Positions 8,987 through 17,901 are shown, counted from the first letter of the stretch. The stretch is 54,056 nucleotides of DNA from Bacteroidales bacterium UBA1800 (GCA_002319915.1 DCFQ01000004.1:1-54056); one strand, 5' to 3'. Made by a program: numbers and translations. Notes: generated by a model from the letters alone, not told the origin.

Positions 8987-9747
8987 TTCAGTTTATTTAT
9001 ATTGAATACAGGGCCATCAATGCAAGTGCACTGATTTCCGTCAACAGTGTCAACAACACAGCACAGGCAGGCTCCGAATCCGCAAGCCATGAGGTTCTCA
9101 AGCGAAACCTCACATGAGATGCCATTAGCGAAGGCATACTGGGCCACTGCTTTCATCATCCTGTCGGGGCCGCAGCAATAAATCCTGTTAAATCTTTTCC
9201 CGGCAAGCAAGGAATGCTGTGTGACGAATCCTTTTTCACCCACCGAACCATCCTCGGTCGCCAGGCTTACCGGGCCAATCGACATGTACTCATCATATTC
9301 GATCATTCTTTCCCTGTTACGAAAGCCCAGGAGAATTTCCGGAGAATGACCAAGTGATTTTAGATGCTTGCCGAGGAACAGAAGAGGAGCCACACCGCAC
9401 CCTCCGCCGATGAGCAGGATCTTCTCATCCTGTTCAGGAATAGTAAAAGAGTTGCCGAGGGGATAGATCAGATTCAGTTTCCGGCCGGTCTGAAGCCTTG
9501 ACAGGGTTTCGGTCCCTTTTCCTGCAAGCTGTACCAGAAGTTTGATAGTATTTCGTTCAAAATCAGCATCATGGATGGAAAGGGGGCGGCGCAGGAATGT
9601 TTCCGGGCTTCCGTCAACCCTTACCTGAACGAACTGGCCCGGCTTCAGGTCGGCCAGTTTCCCTTCGGCCTGAAGCTCCAGGAGGAAGATATCCTTATTA
9701 ATGAACCTGTTGCCCGTTACAGTAAAATCTTCAATCCGTTTTGTCAT
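8962..9747 (-). CDS. pyrK: Dihydroorotate dehydrogenase B, electron-transfer subunit
   Basis: 261 residues from the ATG at 9747; the longer frame uses a TTG at 9765 that lies inside the promoter box and is rejected. The FAD-binding reductase domain has LRRPLSIHD and the NAD-binding IGGGCGVAPLLFL. The C-terminal [2Fe-2S] site is CGFGACLCC followed by CTCIDGPVF. PyrK carries electrons from PyrD to NAD+. A TATCTTTG box at 9770-9763 lies just ahead of the start, so the leader is only about ten bases long. Confidence 0.95.
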   Translation of the reverse strand: MTKRIEDFTVTGNRFINKDIFLLELQAEGKLADLKPGQFVQVRVDGSPETFLRRPLSIHDADFERNTIKLLVQLAGKGTETLSRLQTGRKLNLIYPLGNSFTIPEQDEKILLIGGGCGVAPLLFLGKHLKSLGHSPEILLGFRNRERMIEYDEYMSIGPVSLATEDGSVGEKGFVTQHSLLAGKRFNRIYCCGPDRMMKAVAQYAFANGISCEVSLENLMACGFGACLCCVVDTVDGNQCTCIDGPVFNINKLKWQNSESA

Positions 9748-9762
9748 ACGGAAAATTTTCTG

Positions 9763-9770
9763 CAAAGATA
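9763..9770 (-). promoter_or_regulatory. Bacteroidota -7 box of pyrK-pyrD
   Basis: The minus strand reads TATCTTTG followed by CAG, matching the Bacteroidota primary sigma -7 consensus TAnnTTTG. It lies 15 bases upstream of the pyrK ATG at 9747. No clear -33 TTTG is seen. Confidence 0.55.
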
Positions 9771-9804
9771 ACCAATGATGGAGAAATTGTGTAATTCGTG
9801 GATA

Positions 9805-10236
9805 CTAATTCCTCCTCAGGTACTCCTCAAAGGTCCCGTCATCGAAGAAAAGGAGCACCTTTCGTGCGGAACTGCTTTCGAGGGCATTAATAATGTCTTC
9901 TTTTACAGGTTGTTCCGGCTTTTGTGTAACCGGAGTATCCCTTTCCACGGCAGGTATCTTTTCTGAGGAATCACCTGGTGCATTAAAACCCGGACCGGGT
10001 ACATCGAAAAGAGTAGCAGAATGCTGCTCCTTATACATGCTTCCTTTTCCAAACAACAGCCAGTCTGATGAAAGAAACCTGTACTTGTCGAGCATTTTCA
10101 GGATAAAGTCAAGGCTCGGGTTGTTCCTGCCGGAAATAATATGTGAAATCCCTGAAGGCTGAACTCCGATCTCTTCCGCCAGCTGTGCTGAAGATTTATT
10201 TTCAATTCTTAAAAATTCAAGAATTCTCTCTTTCAT
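9805..10236 (-). CDS. XRE-family helix-turn-helix regulator
   Basis: 143 residues. An N-terminal Cro/C1-type HTH covers about residues 4-60 (SSAQLAEEIGVQPSGISHII, then SGRNNPSLDFILKMLDKY). It is followed by a low-complexity Pro/Glu linker (about 75-118) and a short C-terminal strand motif (KVLLFFDDGTFEEYLRRN). There is no phage or toxin gene beside it. The intergenic region upstream is crowded with ATTACA-N2-TGTAAT inverted repeats, the nearest only 16 bases before its ATG, which suggests autoregulation by this protein. Ligand and regulon are unknown. Confidence 0.88.
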   Translation of the reverse strand: MKERILEFLRIENKSSAQLAEEIGVQPSGISHIISGRNNPSLDFILKMLDKYRFLSSDWLLFGKGSMYKEQHSATLFDVPGPGFNAPGDSSEKIPAVERDTPVTQKPEQPVKEDIINALESSSARKVLLFFDDGTFEEYLRRN

Positions 10237-10251
10237 AGGTAAGATTTCATA

Positions 10252-10265
10252 ATTACAAATGTAAT
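10252..10265. promoter_or_regulatory. Perfect ATTACA-N2-TGTAAT operator next to the XRE start
   Basis: ATTACAAATGTAAT has perfect 6-base arms around a 2-base centre and ends 29 bases upstream of the XRE start codon at 10236. Its position would let a bound dimer block transcription or initiation of the XRE gene itself. Confidence 0.6.
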
Positions 10266-10275
10266 CATTATGAAA

Positions 10276-10697
10276 ATTACATGTGTGAATAAATGCTAGT
10301 TACATCTGTAATGTATGGTTTCGCAAATCATTTAAGCTAATTTGATAATATTTGTAATGGTATGATAATCAATATATTATACTAAGATCGTATTACAAGT
10401 ATCAATATAGATTAGTTATATAATTTATTGGTATATAGTGTCTTATCGCTTAAATCTAAACAATAAAACCGCTTTTCACTGCATAAAGCTGTACTCAGAA
10501 CCATAAACAAGCAAGGTTATATGATTTATAGAGTTGGTTTTTAATAGTTTATTCCCCGGAGATAATCTATGTTGAAATAAATTACGTTTGTAATTCAAAT
10601 TGATCTATTTATTTGATTACTTATGTAAGTATTTGTCAATTTACGGCAAGATTACAACTGTAACTTGATTCCTTTTGTAAATCAAGAGAGTTGTAAT
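10276..10697. promoter_or_regulatory. Array of degenerate XRE-type operator sites
   Basis: Further matches to ATTACA-N2-TGTAAT: 10276 (ATTACATGTGTGAAT, imperfect), 10299-10312 (GTTACATCTGTAAT), 10345-10358 (ATAATATTTGTAAT), 10392 (ATTACAAG, half site), 10581-10594 (ATTACGTTTGTAAT), 10616-10629 (ATTACTTATGTAAG), 10651-10664 (ATTACAACTGTAAC), 10668-10681 (ATTCCTTTTGTAAA) and 10684-10697 (right half TGTAAT). Start-to-start spacings are 24, 23, 46 and 47 in the first cluster. In the second cluster they are 35, 35, 17 and 16. Confidence 0.6.
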
Positions 10698-10834
10698 CCC
10701 CTGTTCAGACTATGAAAATATCTTTTTCTCCTTAGAATTGAATTTTCGGGGACTTTCAGGGGATCGTACGGAAATATTGAATTCTGAAGCGGCCACGATT
10801 TTGAAGTTAAACCGCCAAAATAACAGGGAGCCTC

Positions 10835-12220
10835 CTATTCGGATCTGAAATCAAGAGCCGCCTTTTCGTCAAACTCCTTTTCTGTGCGTGCTATAACGGC
10901 CGTGGCAAGACAGTTCCCGACTACATTTACGGAGGTTCGGGCCATATCCATGAGAACATCTATCCCAAGTATCATTACCACCGGCTCCACGGGAAGTCCG
11001 AAACTGACAGCTGTTCCCATAAGTATCACAAGGGCCGCCCTTGATACGCCGGCAACTCCCTTGCTGGTGAGCATCAGCGTAAAGCAGATCACGATCTGCC
11101 TGTCAAGCGGCAGGTGGATCCCCGCTGCCTGGGCAACGAATATCGTAGCCAGGGAGAGATATAGCGTCGTTCCGTCAAGATTGAAACTATACCCGGTAGG
11201 GATCACAAATGCCACGATCTTCCTCGAAATGCCGAATCTCTCCATCATCTCCATGGCTGAAGGCAGCGCTGATTCGGAGTTTGAAGTGGCAAACGCTATT
11301 GTAGCCGGCTCTGAAACAGCTTTGGCAAACTGCCTGATAGGGATCCTGAAGATAAGTGCAACGGGAATAAGCACGAACAGCACGAATGCCAGGAGGGCGA
11401 CATAAAGCGTAGCCAGAAGCTTGAACAGGTTGACAAGAACGTCAAGGCCCATATGGCCTACGGTATAGCTTATGGCAGCAAACACTGCCACGGGGGCATA
11501 ATACATGACTATGTTGGTGAACTTGAACATTGTCTCAGCCAGGCTCTCGCAAAACCGGATTATGGGCCCCCTCTGCTTTTCCCTGACCATGGCGACTGCG
11601 AATCCGAAAATCAGGCTGAACACGACAATCTGGAGTATCTGGCCCTCAAAGATCGCCCTGGCGATGTTTTCCGGGAAGATATGCAGGATAAAGTCCCTCG
11701 TGCTTTGCGCTTTTATAGCCGTAACCGCCGATGTATCCGTAACCGGAGGCAGGGTAATGCCGACCCCCGCCTTGCTCAGGTTGATGGCAAGCAGGCCGAT
11801 GAAGAGCGCCAACGTTGATATTATCTCAAAATAAAGCAGGGATTTCCAGCCCATCCTGCCGATCTGCTTAATGTCGGCATGCCCGGCAATTCCAACAACC
11901 AGCGTTGAAAATAGCAGCGGGGCAATGATCGTTTTGATCAGCCTGAGGAAAATATCGCTCAGGAACTGGAGCTTCGCACCTGTTGAAGGAAGATCATACC
12001 CAAACTCAGCCCCGGCTATCATAGCGACCAGGATCCAGGTCGTAAGAGAGCGTTTCCTGAAAGCGAGTACAAGTAATAATAAAACACTTAATATCCTTAA
12101 TATAAGTAATATAGACAATGGTATCTCAACCAATACGTAAGCTTTGAGTAAAATCGCAACCAGGGTTATTGAAATAACGGCAGCAAGGATCCAGGGAAAG
12201 AATTTCCAGAGTTTATTCAT
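10835..12220 (-). CDS. Dicarboxylate/amino acid:cation symporter (DAACS family)
   Basis: 461 residues, polytopic. Family landmarks are the TIIAPLLFSTLVVGIAGHAD loop, the Ser-rich re-entrant hairpin (ATSNSESALPSAMEMMERFG), GYSFNLDGTTLYLS (the NMDGT equivalent) and the second hairpin region TSKGVAGVSRAALVILMGTA. These transporters take up glutamate, aspartate or C4-dicarboxylates with Na+ or H+. The N-terminus has two extra hydrophobic helices (residues 8-55) compared with many GltP/DctA proteins. No neighbour reveals the substrate. Confidence 0.92.
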   Translation of the reverse strand: MNKLWKFFPWILAAVISITLVAILLKAYVLVEIPLSILLILRILSVLLLLVLAFRKRSLTTWILVAMIAGAEFGYDLPSTGAKLQFLSDIFLRLIKTIIAPLLFSTLVVGIAGHADIKQIGRMGWKSLLYFEIISTLALFIGLLAINLSKAGVGITLPPVTDTSAVTAIKAQSTRDFILHIFPENIARAIFEGQILQIVVFSLIFGFAVAMVREKQRGPIIRFCESLAETMFKFTNIVMYYAPVAVFAAISYTVGHMGLDVLVNLFKLLATLYVALLAFVLFVLIPVALIFRIPIRQFAKAVSEPATIAFATSNSESALPSAMEMMERFGISRKIVAFVIPTGYSFNLDGTTLYLSLATIFVAQAAGIHLPLDRQIVICFTLMLTSKGVAGVSRAALVILMGTAVSFGLPVEPVVMILGIDVLMDMARTSVNVVGNCLATAVIARTEKEFDEKAALDFRSE

Positions 12221-12298
12221 AAGGATCTCCTATATCAGGTTTAAGCAATAATCTCCCTGTCAAAACAGACAGCTGATATATGATTCAGGGGTGAGGGG

Positions 12299-12898
12299 TC
12301 AGAATATAAAACTGACCCTTAATTCAGGGTTTCCATAGATCCCGTAGCCTGAATTGTTGAGCGCCCATAGAAATGTAAGGTTCAGGGACGATCTCTGGCC
12401 TATCAGCTGCCTTATTCCGCCGCCTGCAAGAAATGTACCCGAAAGGAACCTGCCGGTGGCGGAAGGATCATTCCTGAACAATTTTGACTCCAAACTAAGC
12501 ACCTCATATTCCCCATGCAGGAACAATCCCAGATGGACCCCGAGCGGTATGACATTGTCAAAGTCCTGGATGATAATGTACTCGAGGTACGTCCTGCCGC
12601 CATATATGGTTGTCTGATAATAAGGGTTCTTGTAATACCTGAAAGTAGGGCCTGCCGCCACTCCGAGCCTTGGCATGACCCAAAGGCCGATCACCGGGGT
12701 GAGTTCAATATCGGTAACGGTCCCGAACTGCAGTCCGAATCCCCCGCCGTAGAAAAGCCTCTCTTTCAGCGGAGGAACATCCTTCCGGGCCTGCTGGCAC
12801 ATCCCCGAGGGACCTGCAAACATTACAAGGGCAGCAACCAGGATGGATTTGACTATGATCCCTGTTCCCTTCATTCTTTCACTTCGCTCCGGTTTCAT
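12299..12898 (-). CDS. Small outer-membrane beta-barrel-like protein
   Basis: 199 residues. A signal peptide runs to about MCQQ (near residue 35); an alternative ATG at 12874 (MKGTGIIVKSILVAALVMFAG) would give a tighter signal and may be the true start. The mature part is a run of alternating strands (GGGFGLQFGTVTDIELTPVIG, RLGVAAGPTFRYY, VHLGLFLHGEYEVL) ending in a terminal Phe (LRVSFIF), the typical C-terminus of an outer-membrane barrel. It is divergent from the SDR gene. Function is unknown. Confidence 0.7.
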   Translation of the reverse strand: MKPERSERMKGTGIIVKSILVAALVMFAGPSGMCQQARKDVPPLKERLFYGGGFGLQFGTVTDIELTPVIGLWVMPRLGVAAGPTFRYYKNPYYQTTIYGGRTYLEYIIIQDFDNVIPLGVHLGLFLHGEYEVLSLESKLFRNDPSATGRFLSGTFLAGGGIRQLIGQRSSLNLTFLWALNNSGYGIYGNPELRVSFIF

Positions 12899-12967
12899 AG
12901 CAACATTTTTGTAATTTTACATTGACCCTGACAAATAAACAAAAAAACCTGATTAAAATCTCAATTC

Positions 12968-13663
12968 ATGAATATAATAATAACCGGCGGTTCAAGGGGC
13001 ATTGGAAAGGAAACCGCCATTCTTATGGCACAGGACATGGATAACCAGCTTCTTGTGACCGGACGCGATGAAAAGGCCCTTAAAACGCTTGCCAGCAGGT
13101 GCAGCCATCAGAACTTATCCTATCTCAGGATGGATCTTTCAACGATTGAAAAGGAGGTCAAGGCTGCCAGGGAAAACATCTTTAACAGGTTCAGCAAGGT
13201 GGATATCCTGATCAATTGTGCCGGATCGCTGACAGTCAAGGATTTCCTTGAGATCCGAAACGATGAGGCGAGGGAAATGATGGAGACGAACTTTTTCGGA
13301 CCGGCCTCGCTGATCAGGCTTGTAGTTCCTCTGATGCCTTCCGGGTCGCATATTGTCAACATCACCAGCATGGGCGGCTTCCAGGGAAGCACGAAATTCA
13401 GAGGAATGGCATTCTACAGTGCCTCCAAGGCGGCACTGGCCTGCCTTACCGAATGTCTCGCCACTGAGTTTACAGATCTCGGGATAAGTGTCAATTGCCT
13501 GGCACTGGGCTCCGTCAACACTGAAATGTTCAGGATGGCCTTCCCCGGGCATAATGCGCATGTTGAGCCGGAGGAAGCCGCAAGGTTCATATGCTGTTTC
13601 GCCAGGGAGGGCAACAGGTTCATGAACGGGAAGGTTGTTCCCGTGGCCCTGGGAAATCCCTGA
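12968..13663 (+). CDS. SDR-family NAD(P)-dependent oxidoreductase
   Basis: 231 residues, the usual size of a classical short-chain dehydrogenase. It has the nucleotide-binding TGGSRGIG (6-13), NCAG around residue 84, a catalytic Ser in ITSMGG and the YSASKAAL motif giving the Tyr and Lys. Substrate specificity is not predictable. It faces the butyrate kinase gene with a 34-base gap, so it is convergent to the fermentation operon rather than part of it. Confidence 0.9.
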   Translation: MNIIITGGSRGIGKETAILMAQDMDNQLLVTGRDEKALKTLASRCSHQNLSYLRMDLSTIEKEVKAARENIFNRFSKVDILINCAGSLTVKDFLEIRNDEAREMMETNFFGPASLIRLVVPLMPSGSHIVNITSMGGFQGSTKFRGMAFYSASKAALACLTECLATEFTDLGISVNCLALGSVNTEMFRMAFPGHNAHVEPEEAARFICCFAREGNRFMNGKVVPVALGNP

Positions 13664-13697
13664 AAACCGGTTCCGTCAGACTGGTACCCGGGCTTCC

Positions 13698-14774
13698 TCA
13701 GGAATAGTTTCTGATCTCTATCCTGCCATCGATAGCCAGGAGCCCGTTGAAGGCGAGTGCCCTTATTTCATCTTCACCGGGATAGACCACCACCCTGGCG
13801 ATAAACCCGACCATCGCTTTTAACTTTTCCACGTGTGATGCCTGGTAAGCAAGCCCCCCGGTAAGGATTATGGCATCGACCTTTCCATGGAGAACAGCAG
13901 CCATTGCCCCGATCTCCTTGCCAACCTGATAGGCAAGGGCATCCCGGATCAGGATTGCCTTATTGTCGCCTCTGTCAGCCATCGAACAAACTTCCATGAA
14001 ATTATTTGTCCCGAGGTAAGCCACCATCCCTCCTTTACCGGTTATCATTGACCTGAGCTCAGCGTATGTGTGTTTTCCGCTGAAGCAAATTTCGATAAGC
14101 TGCCCCGAAGGAAGCCCTCCCGAACGCTCGGGGGAAAAGGGCCCATCGCCGTTAAGTGCATTGTTCACATCGATGACCCTGCCGTTCCTGTGGCCTCCAA
14201 CACTGATCCCGCCTCCCATATGAGCGACAATGAGGTTCATATCTTCATATTTCCTGTTTACAGAGGATGCATAGATCCTGGCTACAGCCTTCTGGTTAAG
14301 AGCATGGAATATGGAGACCCTTTCAATTTCGGGGCAACCTGAGATCCTTGCCACCGGATCGAGCTCATCAACGACTACCGGATCAACGATAAATGCCTCT
14401 GCCCCCGGAATGGTGCCGGCTATATCATCTGCAATAAGTCCCCCGAGGTTGCTTGCATGTTCACCCATCACACCGGTGACCAGGTCCTCCTTCATCTTCC
14501 GGCTGACCCTGTATATTCCGGATTCAATTGGTCTTACAAGGCCTCCCCTGCCAACCACGGCTACAATTTCACCTGTGCTGAATCCGCTGGCTTCAAGCTC
14601 CTTCATTATCAGGCCTTTCCTGTAATGGAACTGGTCCGTAACCTTTCCGAAAGCCGAAAGCTCTGCAGTGGTATGCCTCAGTGTACGTTCAAATAGGAGC
14701 TCGTCCTCCCTGAAAAGAGCAAACTTTGTCGACGTCGACCCGGGATTTATTGCAAGAATTAACCTGTTTGACAT
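13698..14774 (-). CDS. buk: Butyrate kinase
   Basis: 358 residues, normal for Buk. An ASKHA fold kinase: LAINPGSTSTKFALF at the N-terminus, VGRGGLVRP, the phosphate loop AHMGGGISVGGHRNGRVIDV and ILTGGLAYQ near the C-terminus. It converts butyryl phosphate and ADP to butyrate and ATP; branched acyl phosphates may also be used. It is the last gene of a leftward run pta-ackA-ptb-ptb'-buk, 52 bases after the divergent Ptb paralogue. Confidence 0.95.
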   Translation of the reverse strand: MSNRLILAINPGSTSTKFALFREDELLFERTLRHTTAELSAFGKVTDQFHYRKGLIMKELEASGFSTGEIVAVVGRGGLVRPIESGIYRVSRKMKEDLVTGVMGEHASNLGGLIADDIAGTIPGAEAFIVDPVVVDELDPVARISGCPEIERVSIFHALNQKAVARIYASSVNRKYEDMNLIVAHMGGGISVGGHRNGRVIDVNNALNGDGPFSPERSGGLPSGQLIEICFSGKHTYAELRSMITGKGGMVAYLGTNNFMEVCSMADRGDNKAILIRDALAYQVGKEIGAMAAVLHGKVDAIILTGGLAYQASHVEKLKAMVGFIARVVVYPGEDEIRALAFNGLLAIDGRIEIRNYS

Positions 14775-14826
14775 GCTCTAAAGTAAATATTTATATAACC
14801 CTTACAATTTATTTATCTATAGAATT

Positions 14827-15729
14827 CTAAGACATCAGACAAGCCAGTGCAATGCAATAAAACTTTGACTTTTCGCTTTCACTTCTCGACATCATCACAA
14901 CAGGTTTCCCGGTACCCCTGAGCAGGCCGGCAAGTTCACCGCCGGCAAAAAGCATCAAGCCCTTATAAAACGGATTGCACGACTCGATGGAGGGAAAGAC
15001 CAGGATATCGGCATCACCTCCGATCGGGGTGTCGACACCCTTTATTCTGACGCTCTCCTCATCGCATGCAAGGAAAAGGTCGAGCGGGCCATCCATTTTG
15101 CAGCTTCCGAACCCGCCCTCCTCTGCCATCCTGCACATCTCGGAATAATGGGCTGAACTTTCAAAAAGGCCGCTTTTCTTCTCAGAAGCTGAAATAAGGG
15201 CAATCTTTGGAATGTCGATTCCAAACCGTGCCGACATTTCAATTGCATATTGTGTCATCCGGATCTTCTGATCAAGGGTCGGAAAGGGGATCACGGCAGG
15301 GTCGGTAATGAAAAGAAGCTTGTGGTAAGCTGGTATCTGAAGAGCGCATACATAGCTAAGAACAGAACCCTTTTCCATGATGCCGGTCTGTTTATCCAGT
15401 ACAGCTTTCAGGAATTTGTCAGTCCCGACGAGGCCTTTCATAACGATATCTGCGCCGCCGTCCCTGGCAAGCTTTACAGCCTCAGCGCATGAGGATCTTT
15501 CGTCTGCGGACCGGATCAGGGTAAAATGCCGGTGATCGGCACCTGCGTTTGTGCAGGCACTCATGATCTCATCAGGGTCGCCGAGGAGCAGCGCCTCTGC
15601 AATGCCTTCAGAGACAGCTTTTTGAACTGCCAGTATGGTATTTGTATCATGAGCCCAGGCAATGGCAATGCGGCGCTTAATGCCGATTGACAGAACCTTT
15701 TCCACCATCTGGTCTAGCGATCGGATCAT
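14827..15729 (-). CDS. Divergent phosphate acyl(butyryl)transferase paralogue
   Basis: 300 residues, the same length as the canonical Ptb encoded immediately upstream, but clearly diverged from it. Shared family features are IVMKGLVGTDKFLKAVL, AYHKLLFITDPAV, the KMDGPLDLFLAC region and ADILVFPSIESCNPFYKGL. Where the canonical copy has PLAFDNA and LTSRSDS, this one has PLDLFLA and MSRSESE. It may accept a different acyl-CoA (propionyl, isobutyryl or isovaleryl), or it may be a partner subunit. The gap to the canonical copy is only 6 bases, so the two are co-translated. Confidence 0.85.
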   Translation of the reverse strand: MIRSLDQMVEKVLSIGIKRRIAIAWAHDTNTILAVQKAVSEGIAEALLLGDPDEIMSACTNAGADHRHFTLIRSADERSSCAEAVKLARDGGADIVMKGLVGTDKFLKAVLDKQTGIMEKGSVLSYVCALQIPAYHKLLFITDPAVIPFPTLDQKIRMTQYAIEMSARFGIDIPKIALISASEKKSGLFESSAHYSEMCRMAEEGGFGSCKMDGPLDLFLACDEESVRIKGVDTPIGGDADILVFPSIESCNPFYKGLMLFAGGELAGLLRGTGKPVVMMSRSESEKSKFYCIALACLMS

Positions 15730-15735
15730 GCCGGG

Positions 15736-16638
15736 TCATTTGCTGGCAGCAGCGGACAATAGGATGCTGTCGTATTTTGCCTGCTCTGAGTCGGAACGGG
15801 AGGTAAGCACAATAGGGACCTGTGCACCGAGTATAATTGATGCCACTTTCGCCTTCGCGAAGAATACAAGGGACTTATAAAGGACATTGCCGACTTCAAT
15901 ATCGGGCATCAGGAGAAGGTCGGTATCGCCGGCTACCTCGCTCTTAATTCCTTTGTGCTGGGCACTTTCAAGGCTGATGGCGTTATCAAATGCAAGCGGA
16001 CCGTCGATGATGCAGTTCTTTATCTGATCGCGCTGGTTCATCTTTGAAAGAAGGGCGGCATCAAGAGTCGCTTCCATATTCTCATTTACCATCTCGACGG
16101 CTCCGAGGACCGCAACTTTCGGATTTTCATAACCCAGCCGGTGCAGGAATGCCACTGAATTGTTCACAATGGAGATCTTGTCCTTGAGTGTGGGTGCAAT
16201 ATTCATTGCGACATCAGTTACAGCGATAAGCTTATGGTAGGTTTCCACCTCGAACAGTGCAATGTGCGACAACAGGTTGCCCGTACGTAATCCCCATTCC
16301 TTGTTGAGCACCGCCTTCAGCAGGGCCGAAGTGCCCACCTTCCCTTTCATCAGCACATCAGCCTGCTTGCTGCTCAGCATCCTGACAGCCATTTCAATGG
16401 CCATATCATTGTCCGGCTCATGGATAATTCTCAGTCCTGAGAAGTTGTAGCCGTTTTCGGCGCAGATATTCTGGATGCTTTCCTTGTCACCAATAAGGAT
16501 CGGTTCGATTATGTTATCCTGCCAGGCCCTGAGAACAGCCCCGAGAGAGTGCTGATCCTGGGCCGCTGCCAGGACAAGTTTCTTTTTTGGCTTGCCGGCG
16601 ACAATGTTCCTGAGATCGGTTAGGCTCTTTAGTACCAT
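15736..16638 (-). CDS. ptb: Phosphate butyryltransferase
   Basis: 300 residues with the canonical Ptb layout: DVLMKGKVGTSALLKAVL, TYHKLIAVTDVAMNIAPTL, IIDGPLAFDNAISLESAQHKGI, DLLLMPDIEVGNVLYKSLVFFA and PIVLTSRSDSEQAKYDSILL. It exchanges CoA of butyryl-CoA for phosphate, feeding butyrate kinase. It lies 27 bases after ackA and 6 bases before a second, diverged Ptb. The catalytic cores of both copies look intact. Confidence 0.93.
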   Translation of the reverse strand: MVLKSLTDLRNIVAGKPKKKLVLAAAQDQHSLGAVLRAWQDNIIEPILIGDKESIQNICAENGYNFSGLRIIHEPDNDMAIEMAVRMLSSKQADVLMKGKVGTSALLKAVLNKEWGLRTGNLLSHIALFEVETYHKLIAVTDVAMNIAPTLKDKISIVNNSVAFLHRLGYENPKVAVLGAVEMVNENMEATLDAALLSKMNQRDQIKNCIIDGPLAFDNAISLESAQHKGIKSEVAGDTDLLLMPDIEVGNVLYKSLVFFAKAKVASIILGAQVPIVLTSRSDSEQAKYDSILLSAAASK

Positions 16639-16665
16639 TTTGGGTTGGTGTTTCGGATTAGCGGT

Positions 16666-17877
16666 TCATACTGTCTGAAGCTCCACGATGGTTTTCGTAT
16701 CTGAAGCAATTACGAATTCCTCATCGGTCGTGATGCACATGACCTTGATTTTCGATTCGGGACTGGAAATGACCAGGTCTTTTCCCCTAACCCCGTCGTT
16801 AGCCTTGAAATCGAACAGTATCCCCAGGTTCTCCATGTCGGAACAGATCATGGCCCTCATCTTATGGTCATTTTCCCCGACACCCCCGGTGAATACGAGA
16901 AGGTCAAGGCCGTTGAGCACTGCAATATATGAACCAATGAATTTCTTTACCTTATATGCGTACATGTTCAATGCCAGGATGGCTTTTTCATTGCCCTCTG
17001 CCGCAGCTATCTCCAGATCCCTCATATCCGATGAGAGCTGTGAAATACCGGCAACCCCGCTTTTCTTGTTGATCAGGTTGTTGACGCCGGTCACATTGAG
17101 ATGCTCCTTGTCTGCAATATAGATAAGGACTCCCGGATCGATCTCACCGGTCCTGGTACCCATGATGAGCCCATCGACCGGGGTGAACCCCATGGAAGTA
17201 TCAATTGACCTGCCGTTCTGGATTGCCGTAATCGAAGCTCCGTTACCCAGGTGGCACGTTATGATCTTGAGGTCGTTTATATCCTTTCCAATGAGCCTGG
17301 CAGCCTTGGAAGCAACGAATTTATGGCTCGTACCGTGATATCCGTATTTTCTGATCTTGTATTTTTCATAGTATTCGTACGGAAGCGCATACATGTAGGC
17401 ATAATCAGGCATTGTCTGATGGAATGAAGTGTCGAACACGGCAACCTGCGGAACGCCGGGAATGAGCTTCTCGACCGAAAGGATGCCCTTGAGATTTGCC
17501 GGATTATGCAAAGGAGCTAGGTCGCTGCAGATCTCAATCTGCTTCTTTACATCATTATCTATCAGCACGCTGTCCTTATAGCTCTCTCCGCCGTTCACAA
17601 CACGGTGCCCGACCGCCTTTATTTCCCTTACGTCCTTTATAACGCCGTGCCTGGGGTCAGTAAGAGCTTCCATTACCAGGTTGATTCCTGTGGTGTGATC
17701 CGGAATGTCATTGACTACCTTATACGGCTCGCCGTTTATGGGCTTATGGGTAAGTATGCTGTCGTTCAGGCCAATCCGTTCAAGAAGGCCTTTGGCGAGC
17801 AACTGGCACCCGTCCGACATGTTGAAAAGCTGATACTTGATTGAGGAGCTTCCGCAGTTTAAAACAAGAACGATCAT
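16666..17877 (-). CDS. ackA: Acetate kinase
   Basis: 403 residues, typical for AckA. Motifs: VLNCGSSSIKYQLF (5-18), VAVFDTSFHQTMP, RKYGYHGTSHKFV, HLGNGASITAIQNGRSIDTS, GFTPVDGLIMGTRTGEIDPG and VFTGGVGEND. It makes ATP from acetyl phosphate. It follows pta by 24 bases and precedes ptb by 27, so acetate and butyrate ATP-forming branches share one transcript. Confidence 0.97.
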   Translation of the reverse strand: MIVLVLNCGSSSIKYQLFNMSDGCQLLAKGLLERIGLNDSILTHKPINGEPYKVVNDIPDHTTGINLVMEALTDPRHGVIKDVREIKAVGHRVVNGGESYKDSVLIDNDVKKQIEICSDLAPLHNPANLKGILSVEKLIPGVPQVAVFDTSFHQTMPDYAYMYALPYEYYEKYKIRKYGYHGTSHKFVASKAARLIGKDINDLKIITCHLGNGASITAIQNGRSIDTSMGFTPVDGLIMGTRTGEIDPGVLIYIADKEHLNVTGVNNLINKKSGVAGISQLSSDMRDLEIAAAEGNEKAILALNMYAYKVKKFIGSYIAVLNGLDLLVFTGGVGENDHKMRAMICSDMENLGILFDFKANDGVRGKDLVISSPESKIKVMCITTDEEFVIASDTKTIVELQTV

Positions 17878-17901
17878 TTTTCAGGTATTATTATGAATTA
17901 A

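Larger units (their letters stand above)
10237..10834. other. AT-rich 598-base region without a gene, filled with operator-like repeats
   Basis: Both flanking genes run leftward, so this region is upstream of the XRE regulator only and downstream of the symporter. No open frame of note exists on either strand. The content is a set of degenerate ATTACA-N2-TGTAAT inverted repeats in two clusters (10252-10405 and 10581-10697), separated by about 175 bases of plain AT-rich sequence. I found no DnaA box, tRNA or recognisable small RNA. Confidence 0.7.

Noticed and set aside
9748..9765. Longer pyrK start (TTG at 9765)
   Set aside because: It would fall within the TATCTTTG promoter box and adds residues not seen in the family; the ATG at 9747 fits.
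10237..10834. Iteron-type replication origin or oriC
   Set aside because: Repeats in AT-rich sequence suggested it, but no DnaA boxes, dnaA, rep or par gene is nearby and the adjacent HTH regulator explains the sites better.
10237..10834. Toxin-antitoxin or prophage switch around the XRE gene
   Set aside because: No toxin, integrase or phage gene flanks it and no divergent partner gene exists in the 598-base region.
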